Shown here in pieces: positions 35,224-44,947 of a stretch of DNA of 64,000 bases. Each line of letters begins with the position of its first letter. Within the stretch, counting starts at the first letter, position 1. The translations under genes and the position numbers were made by a program. Below the pieces are notes generated by a model. The model did not search any database. It saw only the letters and a list, made by a program, of their open reading frames with translations, and was not told the origin of the DNA. Source of the stretch: Ulva prolifera (Eukaryota > Chlorophyta > Ulvophyceae > Ulvales > Ulvaceae). The stretch lies in assembly GCA_023078555.1 (NCBI GenBank), contig CM041203.1, forward strand, positions 3,391,981-3,455,980, in the 5' to 3' direction.

Positions 35224-35475
35224 GTCCGGAAAAGTGCTGTTTCTATGCTGCGATCACTTATTGTTGTGCACAGGACATCGCGCTGCGCTGTCCCCGACGA
35301 CACCACCACCGCAGGCGCTCGTAATACGTATCACACTCACTTTGTCTCAGACAGAACATGTACAGAATTGAGCGTCGCGATCAGTGAAGCACAGTATGTG
35401 GCGAAGGTGCCTCAACAGTCGTCAAGCATGCAGATTGCGACCAACATTGACTGAAGGCAGGACAAATCGCCGGAA
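35224..35475. promoter_or_regulatory. candidate bidirectional promoter SWC4 / Tim17-like
   Basis: Only about 250 nt separate the SWC4 start (-) from the first candidate Met of the Tim17-family gene (+). No obvious TATA element was identified. Shared regulation is inferred from spacing alone. Confidence 0.4.
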
Positions 35476-36346
35476 GATGTATATCAGTTTGCAGAGGGCC
35501 ACAGATGTGGCAGGCTTTGGTGGCTCCGTGGTAGGCCGGTCTGATATGCGTGGGCTCGAGCGGATTTCATACTCCGTACCAACCACGATCATCCATGACA
35601 TTGCCATATGTAAGTCCCTAAATCACTCGCATCAGATTGTGTTCAATTTCCCGGTCCTTGCTATTTCATTGATCGGTGTTTCATGTGCAGAAAGAAAACG
35701 TGCCTGGCTGGGATCGCGTTGAAAGCGCCACTAAGTCAGGGCTGGGATTCGGAGCTCTCATCGGTGCCGTCAAGGGCAACTGGGACGTGCGACTTTCAAC
35801 CTCACATCATGTATTTATTGCCCAAGGCATCTTCGCCACCCATCACAATGACGCTCATTTTGCAGGCCAACATAGTCAAGCATGAGACATCCCTGGGCGC
35901 TTTGGGGAAAACAGCAACGACGATGGGGTCAACTATGTTGCTTTTTGGATCTGTGGCATTCACATATGCTGCGTGTGAGGCTGCGTTAGAATCATTCCGG
36001 GGCGAGGCCGATTGGAAAAACGGTGCACTGGCAGGCTTTGCAGCTGGTGCGCTCACAACACGGTGTCTACTCAAACGAATGTGCCTTGTCGCATGCATCT
36101 TCTGGCCAACAATCTTGCAGTCACCCTGATAGACAAATGCTGACAAGCCAGCAAGCAATTTGTGCAGGGTCTATCATTGGCATTCGCAATGGCAGTGTTG
36201 GAACTGCTGCAACCACCGGAATGATGTTTGCCGCTGCTTCCATGGCTGTTGATGCATGCAGCGGTCGCTCGCGTGTCAATATATTCTCTCAGGATCCGAC
36301 ACCTGTCAATCCTTATGCCAACAGGATTGTTCTGCCAAAGTATTGA
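35476..36346 (+). CDS. Tim17/22/23-family protein, complex I B14.7-like
   Basis: Firm exons are about 35692-35785 (KENVPGWDRVESATKSGLGF), 35866-36046 and 36168-36346. A first exon from the Met at 35476 (MYISLQRATDVAGFGGS) is probable but its donor is not fixed. The protein has the family pattern of Gly-rich helices: SGLGFGALIGAVKGNW, LGALGKTATTMGSTMLLFGS, ADWKNGALAGFAAG + SIIGIRNGSVGTAATTGMMF. The RGxxDWKNG...GG-like core resembles the plant complex I membrane subunit B14.7 (NDUFA11). OEP16/PRAT-type preprotein or amino-acid channels share the same fold, so the assignment among Tim17-family branches is tentative. Location would be the mitochondrial inner membrane if B14.7. Confidence 0.65.
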
Positions 36347-37063
36347 GCTCGGACCAGAAATCCAGGTGCCTGGCCCCGATGGTGCTTGGATGGTGTTCGA
36401 GATGAGTTTGATTTATGGTGCAGTAAGACACAGTGTTACAGACTGCAATGCGGGGTTCTGGGGGGCGTCCGAACCTAGTCAACATCAGTAACTTCTCTCA
36501 GGCCGGAATTTGAAAAGAGCCAACTCCCTGGTCACCCCAACATTCAACACCTTGCTGTTCAGAAAACACTTGCATGCCCCTGTGCAAAGGTGAAGGGTCC
36601 CCAGCACCGCACCTGTGAAGCATGCAATATCCTGTATACAGTGCACGCATGCCATCTGTGAGGCTTGCTATCCAAGGCTGGGATGTTGCATCATAAGCAG
36701 TATCCGTTCAAGCTGTCAATTGATTCGTTGCCGTTTGACATGCATGGGCAACCCCTTGTGCTGTCTAACGTGTCTAACATTGAATAGCAGATTCAATATA
36801 CAAAGCAGTTTACCGAACTGAGGTCCAGGCGAAATGGATGGTAGCGTCAAACCTTTCGCTCAGTGACAAACTGTCTGGTTGACCAGACGCAAAAACAAAA
36901 TATCACAGGTCGAAGACCTCATGATGTGGTGACATTTGTATGTGGTCTGCACATGCAAGAGATTGCAACTCACACTTGCATGGCATGCATCAGGAGGCCG
37001 TTGCAAACTGGGAATACCATACACACACTTGACTCAATCAATGGCACGTATGTTGACTTCCAA
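36347..37063. other. convergent 3' intergenic region
   Basis: It lies between the Tim17-like stop (+) and the Pcf11-like stop (-). I see no gene. Confidence 0.5.
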
Positions 37064-39608
37064 TCATTCACCATCGCTATCGTTGAATCCCTCAACTTTC
37101 GTCCGTTTAATCTTGTATCCATTCTCACTAGCATGATCCCCTTGACGTTTGTTTGAACTTTTTTTATTTAGTTCTCCCAGAAGCTTGCATGTTTCGGGAT
37201 CAAGCAATGCTACCTTGACAATGCTACCAGGGGGCAGTCCAATTTCAGGGAGCTTGGACAGGGCCTCGGGTAGGCGTACAGCGTTCACATACACCCATTC
37301 CTGGAGATCCGCATCCCACTCTTCTTCAAATGGTTCATGACTGATGGCACAGGTTGTTTGAGAGTCATCCTTTATGACACAAAACCTCTGCGGCTCTTCG
37401 GGCTGCAATTCAGATGCTGTTTCAGGGTAGCGAAATTGAGCGAGCACACATGGAAACAGCCGCCCTGAGCTATCCTGAAGACAGCCATCACGCAAACATA
37501 TCAATATAGTCACATCACATTCCCGTTGTCGTACCTTTGGTTTGGCAGCCTCCTCATCTTGAACTGGGGCTGCAGTCTCCACGGCTACAGTGCCCTTCAG
37601 CCACATGTCTGCACTGGGGCACCACTGGCGTGACTTCGCTGCTTTACCTTCGCGCTTCGCACATTGCCTTGCTATCCTCTTGTCGTTCAGATGAGTCTTA
37701 ATTTTCCGTGTCACCTCGTTGAGGAACATCAGAGACTCCGGTCTCGGGTCCTGCGACATATAGCCAGGTCAGGATGCGACAAAGAGGCGCAGGCTTCGAA
37801 AAACGGGCGAAGTGACTGTAAATCAGCGCAGCACTGTCTGGTTGACCAAGACGCTGCTGAAAACAGAGTGGAGCGCTGAGTGTCGTCGTTACATGGACCT
37901 GCCTGAAAAGAACAGATCTGGGCTGGTTCTCAGATGTACGCCGCTATCATGACGAAAATAAAGTAGCAATGATAAAACCTTGTAAATACAACTGATTGGC
38001 TTCCTGTACCGACACTGGCCAACAGATTAACTATATCCCAACCATCTGCGTACAAAGCAGCGATTCAAGCCGGAGAGCAGTGCCATTCACGCTTGAACGT
38101 ACAGCAGATAACAACGCAGAACATTTCGAAGAAGTAAACAATGATCTGCGAAAAAGCTGCAGCACGGCGACGGTGGACTGCACGCCAATGAGCCCCGCGG
38201 AGCAAGCTGCATTGCCGTCCGACATGCAGCACCGCATGCCATCGTGCGGACCAAAAGATTACGTGCAATTATCTGACGGTATTAGCGCGGCGTAGCACGC
38301 AATGTCAGATACAAATCAGGATAGCGCCACGACTGTGAGTGCACAACAGCCCACCGAACGCGCGACACCGCCACGCCTACGGTCAACCAGACGACTTGAA
38401 TATCTTGCGAAATGTATGCCGGTCGATTACAAACACACAAGGGGCCACTAACAAGCCACCCAGGTGATTGCACGTGCGGACAGCAAGAACAGGCATTACA
38501 TCACAGCTGCACACAGCAAGCACAGGCTGTTCAAGAAGGAGTGGGGTCTCAGATATGTGTGTGCTATCACCAGGAACAAAGATTACAATATCTTCGATTT
38601 CCTTATGCTGTACAGCAATGCATGAAGCGCGACAACCTGCAAGACAACGTGAAGCTTGGCGACTGTTGATCATACATACCTGTAGTCTCACTCCTCTAAA
38701 TGACGTGCCTAATGGGGCTTGGGGTGGAGGTACAAGGGGCATAGGTGACGGCATACTGCCTGGCGGCATGCCATACATCGGTGGTGCAGCACCAGGATGC
38801 TGTTGGTACATGACATGTCCAGGTGGCGAATAATACTGTTGTGGCCTCCCGGCAAGTGGAGGACGCTGTTGGTTCAATGCAGGAGGGGCAGGAGGAGCAG
38901 GTCGCCCCGGCCCTGCACCTGGTGGGCCCCAGGCAGCAGCATGTGGGGTAGCCACTCCTGGGCGTTTCATGGCTTTTCGTGGATCATTCCGGCTGTATGA
39001 TGCAGATGTGGCTGGCTTCTCTCTTTGAAGGCTGGCAGGGTCCACAGCTTCTCGTATCTGCTGCACCACATTTGGAGGGAAAACCTGCCTCTCCGCATAC
39101 ATGTCAATCCAACGCCGCATCCTGTCCCGTGTACTACCACTTGCATATTTCCATGTTTCCAAGAACATCTGCATCGGTGTGTAAATACATCAGAAGAGAA
39201 AACAGCTGAATGCGCCACGGACACCACACATGAGCAGACATGTTTGAGAGAAAACATGCACGGCACACCTGAGCAATGTTGGTACTGAAGTAGGAGACGT
39301 ATGGCTCTCCAACTTGTTGACAGATGCTGTCGATGCAGAACAAAGCTCCAATTTTGAGAGCTGGGTCCGCCTGCATGCCACCATGCCTCGGTGTTCGGAT
39401 GCGCAGATCCGACACGACTGCGTTGCACGTGGCAGACACATACCTTCAATAGGTATTGCTCAATCACATGACCAATCGGAGAATGCGCAGCGGTATTTTC
39501 GCGTGCGACCTCTGTCACCTGGTTGATGAAAGCCCGCTCCCCTGTGCGAACAAGAGCCATAAATTCACGCACATCCTCCAGAAGATTGCTTAATTCGGTC
39601 GCGTTCAT
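37064..39608 (-). CDS. PCF11: Pcf11-like pre-mRNA 3'-end processing factor
   Basis: A cleavage/polyadenylation and termination factor that reads the RNA polymerase II CTD. Firm exons: 39444-39608, 39269-39370, 38680-39168 and, 3', 37535-37750 and 37064-37474. The first three rebuild a CID domain: LLEDVREFMALVRTGERAFI, ALKIGALFCIDSICQQVGEP, MFLETWKYASGSTRDRM and RQVFPPNVVQQIREAV. A Pro/Gly/Gln-rich linker follows. The 3' part has the conserved Pcf11 stretch around RQWCPSADMWLKGT and the C-terminal zinc-finger region C-AISHEPFEEEWDADLQEWVY, ending in a basic NLS-like tail (NGYKIKRTKVEGF). One or more exons between 37751 and 38679 are unresolved. The intron at 37475-37534 is 60 nt, in frame and stop-free, so it may be retained. 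Confidence 0.75.
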
Positions 39609-39817
39609 TGGACGTCGAGAAAAGTATGAGCGCGGCCTGAAGACAGGAATTCCAGAAGCACACACGAACAGGAACCGGGGACCAAAACTCTCTTCAGATG
39701 AATTTTCTTTGCAACGCTGCTGCATATCACTGTCAATTCTCGAGATCTGCGGGAGCAGCCCTTCCATTGAAAAGATAGTGTCTGCAGGGGTGACTGGCTA
39801 CTGTCCCGTGCCGCGGC
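39609..39817. promoter_or_regulatory. candidate bidirectional promoter PCF11 / ARM protein
   Basis: The Pcf11-like and ARM-repeat genes start about 210 nt apart on opposite strands. No specific element was recognised; inferred from spacing. Confidence 0.35.
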
Positions 39818-41410
39818 ATGCCGCCCAACTTCGACGATGTGCGCCATGTCCAAGACAATACTAATGTAGTGAGTTCCTGGACCAAATTTCAACAGATGGA
39901 CACGAAGAACAGCAGGCACTGTAGAACTGCAGGCCTCCTCCATGCACTGCTCTGTGTCCGAGGCCCATGTGTGTCATTTGATCCGTTAGAGCACGGTGCT
40001 TTCCGGTGCGAGGGGCCCCCAGATTACCCAGGCCGCCTGAGCTAAAAACTACGTGGGGTCGCCACGGATTAGCGACTGTTAGCTCTCTGCGTGGCGATGC
40101 AGAATCACGCAAGCAGGCACACGGTATCCGAACACCTGAAAGACAGATACCCCTGCTACACCCGTAGCTGTGATGACAAATTGGAACACAGTAGTACATG
40201 TGTACACGGTGCCAGGGTCGCCTATGCCAGACAGGGAATCCTGCAGATTCTCGCAGAGCTGCGAAATCATGAAAACAGTGCCATCGAAGGCATGGCTGCG
40301 CTCAGCTTGGTCCTTGCTACCCAAGAGATGAAAGCAGAAGCTATCAGATGTGAAGCACCTCGTGTGCTCATTTCATACATTCAGCCATGTATGGATGCAA
40401 CCGTTGTCAAGGCTGCATGTTGCAACTTGACGCAGCTGATCCGGCTGTTTGATGGATGCCATGCCACGGTGGTGAATGGGGGTATTGAGGCATTGGTGTC
40501 AGTGCTTGGAATGGCGCCCAAAGAAGTGGCCTGTTGCATTTTGGAGCTGAGCAGGACCCCTGAAGGCAGCCAAGCTATACTTGAAAGTGGTGATGTGGCA
40601 CCCAAGCAGCTGGCTGACTTCTGCAAGGTTGCACCTCTGACACAAGCATGGGAAACTTCTATGTGGAGTCAATAGAACACGATGTAGCAAATCATTTGCT
40701 TATGCTGCACATGTGATGGTGTGATGCCTGCAGGAGCCAGACAAAGACCCAGAAGTTGTTGAAATGATTGTCTCCATGTGGGCCATGTTGGCACGATCTG
40801 AGGCTGGAATCAAGGCTGCACTAGCTGCGGAGTTCCCTGCCATCGCCATCAATCTTGGAAAATCTGCCATTTCTAGGGTTGATCAAGGTGGATCATCCCT
40901 TGCCATGTGTCAGCGCTGTACTGAGTTCCTTCGCCAGCTCAGTCACGAACAGCAGGGCAAGATAGCAATTCGAGAAGCCAAAGGAATACCTGTGCTTGCA
41001 AAGATGTTGCATTGCGGTGACGAAAAGACAGTTATAAATGCCGTGGACGCACTCATGGGTATCACAATTGATCCTGAAGGAAAAGTGCAGACAGTCCAGG
41101 TGTGAGTCAGACACGGCATGCATGTACCTTGTGGACGTCACGGAGCACAACACCTACAAACAGTGACAGGGAAAGCGAACAGGTGACGCGACATGCGCAG
41201 GTGGCCGGACACAGACTGATCCAATTGCTGAAAGGTGTTAAAGGCATGCCTGTGGATTTGCAACACGGATGCCGTGCAGTGCTGTTGAATGCTGCGGAGC
41301 ACCCGGTCGCAAGGAAGTTGATAACGCTCGGCCTACCCAAAGCGGAACAGGAAGTGTTCCTTGGACCTTTGCCTGCTCTCTCTCATGATTATAAGGTGCA
41401 TGTAGCGTAG
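39818..41410 (+). CDS. armadillo-repeat protein
   Basis: Candidate first exon from the Met at 39818 (MPPNFDDVRHVQDNTNV, donor GTGAG at about 39869), then about 40237-40626, 40734-41099 and 41201-41410. The last three join at whole codons. The protein is a solenoid of ARM/HEAT-like helices: GILQILAELRNHENSAIEGM, VVKAACCNLTQLIRLFDGC, GIEALVSVLGMAPKEVACC, AIREAKGIPVLAKMLHCGDE, LIQLLKGVKGMPVDLQHGC. Such folds bind peptides or other proteins. I cannot place it in a named subfamily; it lacks an IBB or other extra domain, and no targeting signal is visible. Another short exon between the first and second is possible. Confidence 0.65.
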
Positions 41411-41912
41411 TAAATAAATACTGAAAATCGTTGCGCATGGCATGTGCATCCAAAATACGCACATCGTTCCATCTGCAGTGTGACGCCAGTGGATGACTTT
41501 ATGTGTTCATTGGCGTTTGTGTGGGTTAACGTAAACAATTTGCATTGGAGCACAAGGCACTGCATGAACAATATCATGCACGAGAAGCCAAACGCAGAGC
41601 ATCACAGCGTCACAGCACGAGGCCTGAAGAATGCTGAGAACAATACAGACACCGAAGGTCGTCAATATACGCAAATTTTCTGTTACGTGTGTTCGGCCTG
41701 TGCCCTGTTGAAACAACACTGGATGTGAGCCAACTATCGCAGATGTGTACGGGCCTCTTCCGTGCGCAAGTATAGTATGTAGTCTCCTTCAGGTCGGTAG
41801 TCTCACATGGTCTGCTTGAGTTGCACGCGAACGTAGTGATCGGTGCTGGAGGGCCACCGCCCGAATCGCATCCCATTAGACTTTTCGTAAAAACAGATCC
41901 GCGGAAGGTCAG
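41411..41912. other. short intergenic region
   Basis: It lies between the ARM gene and the TDRD3-like gene, both on +. It is UTR-like and no gene is seen. Confidence 0.45.
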
Positions 41913-44084
41913 ATGAAGATGCCCATAGAAGATGCCCTGCGAGAGAAGGGATGGTTTTTGAAGTCGGACGTGCGCCCTTCCCAACAGCGCTGCCGGCAAA
42001 GGGCGATCATGTCGTACATCCCGCACCAGCCTGCTACAGCCGATGATGTGCCTAGCAGGTGATATCAGAACTCAGCACTCGAATGGGCTCGAATGATGTG
42101 TCCATCATTCATGGACAGCTCCTGAACCTGGACATACGCAAACGGGGATGCGGGGCGTTGCCGGAAGATGTCCTCACTAAGAAATCCGGCAACGTCCGGG
42201 GGCCTCTCATCGTTCAAATCTCTGAGGTCGTCGATGTGTCTCAACCTTCCTACAGTGCTTCCAAGGCAAAGGATGGCATTCTGTGTTGTACTGTGCATGA
42301 TGGCCGAGTCAGTGGCAGTGCTGTTACCCTGGATTCGAAGACCTGCCCACTGACAATTCAGACTGCGCCTGGTACCAAGGTACTTCTCAAAAACACGAAG
42401 ATTGAGCACGGCATGTTAATTTTGGACACAACTTGTGTGGAGGTGTGCTTCTTCATATATATCCTGAGCAACTGAATCATTGCTGACACAGCATCAGACC
42501 CAAGACGGTGGCACATCACAGGTACTAGGTGGTCGCGTGGACGCAATTGCAGAGGCATGGGAAGCTCAGCTCAAGTATTCATGTGTGAAGCGGATTACGA
42601 AAGCAGAGATCAACAGTGTGGGCCCAGTGTTCTCTCAGTTTGACCCCACCATGACAACGCAGTCTGTGAAGGGCAACTTCAGTATGGCCATACGCTGTGA
42701 CCCTCCAGAAAGCCTTGCGGTGGAGACAGGGAAACTCCAGCACCTGTCAAAAAGTTACCAGGGAGCAACAAACGATACCTCGTGCGCCAGCGGTGTGCAT
42801 GCCCGGACTGACTCAAGTCTGAGTTGCGGCAAACTGGCTGCAAAGAGATGCTATGCAGCCAGCCCAATTGGTTGCTGCAATGCGTTGTAGTATGTGTTGG
42901 TGCTCTGCCATAAAGTGGCTTGAGCTCTTATCATTTGTCGTTATATGTGGCCAGTCAAACTACAGGGTTCTGCAGGCATGGACTATGGCTTCTGTATGTC
43001 AGTATACTTTCGTTCCAGACAAATTTCAGGCATAAATGCTTCAGAGCATGGCATTGCATTTGTCCTGCATGGTCCCTGCCACATCTTGTCGATGATCGGG
43101 TCGTACAAATCTGAAAAACGTTTGACTGCGAGTACAGGTCAAACCTCTACAGCAGGCTCAGACGTCAAGACACACCCGCTGGCTAATACAGAGGCAGCCG
43201 CATCACTTGCAAATGCTGCCACAGTGAAAGAGAAGCTGCGGAACAAAATGCTCCATGACGCTGCAGCCTATGGTACGCTGCGCATGCCGGCCGTACTCCT
43301 GTGCTTTTCCAACCATCTGCCATTTCCATGCGTGCCCCCCCATGCAGCACTGCCACAAACCATGCTGCAAGCTCTATTTTGCACTTACTGCTCTGAAAAC
43401 ACAGTTCTATGCAGAGGCTCGCGGTGGTGGTCGAGGTATCAAGGGTCGGGGCAGGGGCCGACGAGGCCGCAGGCGAGGCGATGAAGAGGACGAGAGCAGA
43501 GTCATGACAATGGAACAGTGGGAGGCTCGCAAATCTGGCCGGGGCACTGTTCAGGTGTGTGTTGCTTGCTCCTTGCTGCTGCCGTATTCACCGCTTTTTT
43601 TGCTCTGCCGGTGAATGCAGTGCAGGCGCAGTGCAGGTGCCGGACTCATGCATGCAAAGCAGATTCTCTCCATGCACCGCATAATGAAGCCCAAACGCTA
43701 CGTGTGTGGGTCTCGGCCGTGCCAGCAGGTCTCATTGCTCTGTCTTCCGCATGGTCGTCCTTGCTTTGGTTGCAGAAAGCCCCTGTGAGCAATGAACATG
43801 AGCAATGAGCACTGGCGGCTGTGCAAGTGCAGGCGGCAACACTGACGGGCATTCGCCTGCTGCAGGCGCACAGTATTGACAGTGACGAGCAGCTCGCGCG
43901 GCAGCTGCAGGGGCAGCTCAACGCGGAAGCTGCAGCGGAGGCCCAGGCGCAACAAGGTCATGACCCTGGGGCTGGCGCTGCGGAGCCAAACTTTTACAAA
44001 AGGCACGCCGAGCAATCTGCCGGTGGCCGTGGGGGACGTGGTGGTCGCCGGGAACGGAGGGGGTCTGGTAGGGGCCCCAGATGA
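41913..44084 (+). CDS. TDRD3/RMI1-like OB-fold protein with RGG tail
   Basis: Firm exons: 41913-42047, 42119-42442, from 42492, 43415-43553 and 43874-44084; one or two between 42760 and 43300 are only approximate. The N-terminus (MPIEDALREKGWFLKSD) and the OB-fold (LLNLDIRKRGCGALPEDVL, VRGPLIVQISEVVDVSQPSY, CTVHDGRVSGSAVTL, TAPGTKVLLKNTKIEHGMLI, SQVLGGRVDAIAEAWEAQL) match the DUF1767/OB module of TDRD3 and RMI1, which engage topoisomerase III. The rest is an RG-rich patch (GGGRGIKGRGRGRRGRRRG), a UIM-like helix (SIDSDEQLARQLQGQLNAEA) and a C-terminal RGG tail. No Tudor domain is seen. The RGG and UIM-like parts favour TDRD3 over RMI1, pointing to Top3-beta-linked RNA/DNA work, by inference. 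Confidence 0.72.
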
Positions 44085-44947
44085 GTTGGGCGATCTGGCA
44101 AAGGCGATCTGGCAAAGCAGCTTGTGCATTCAGGGTGACTGAGATTCGAGGCTGCTATGTGGGGGCAGCGTCATCTCGAGTAAGGGGGACCTCTTTCCGT
44201 AACTCCCACAATTTGTCAAGTTTCACCAGTCACGAGTGCGGACTTGCTGAGTAAAATAGCTAATGACTTAATCACACTGGCATATGATGGAGGCGCCTGC
44301 AATCGAGTCGGTGACCAGATGGGGCAGGTAGTTGCAGTGTTGGGGCCTATGGGGACCCCAGAAGAGATGGAGTCTCGGCAGAGATAGGCGTCTAGTGAAC
44401 AACTCTGTAATTATGGGGGATTTAGGCATTCACCACCGGTACCTGACAATACCAGCCACCTTTCTCGAGATTGTGTACACGGTGGTGATGCATCGCTTCA
44501 CATGCCTGCTGGCATGAATGCCGTTGTGCATGTCAGCAATACCGTGTACAGGGTCCTGCATGAGAGGACGAGTATTTGCGTGAGCAGAACATGTCATGAC
44601 CTGGTCGCATATGCAGGTTGGTAGAGTTCATGCAGGCCAGCCGCTGCTGTGCACTCCTGACAAGAGCTGCGATGAGCAACTCGGACTTGAACTACAGCTT
44701 GATTGGGCATGCACTCACGCCTGTTATGACAATGCTCTGCTGCAGGACAGACTCTGCTGCAGGACAGACGAACGACAGCACAAAAACCGGCAACGGCACA
44801 GTGCGACTTCTAAACACCTAATGCGCGGACAACTCTACAACAACTGGCATCATCTCCGGAATTCATTAGCAGTGAGGGACACCATGATCGCCTGTGGTGT
44901 TGCGACTGCTCAACACCACCCCCCACATGCCCCTCCGAGCCCCCCCA
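44085..44947. other. convergent 3' intergenic region
   Basis: It lies between the TDRD3-like stop (+) and the HMA1-like stop (-). It holds a 17-bp direct tandem repeat (CTCTGCTGCAGGACAGA type) near 44735-44770. No gene is seen. Confidence 0.45.

Noticed and set aside
36615-37156. Short + frames between the Tim17-like and Pcf11 genes
   Set aside because: Cys-rich or hydrophobic peptides without conserved features in AT-richer 3' intergenic DNA.
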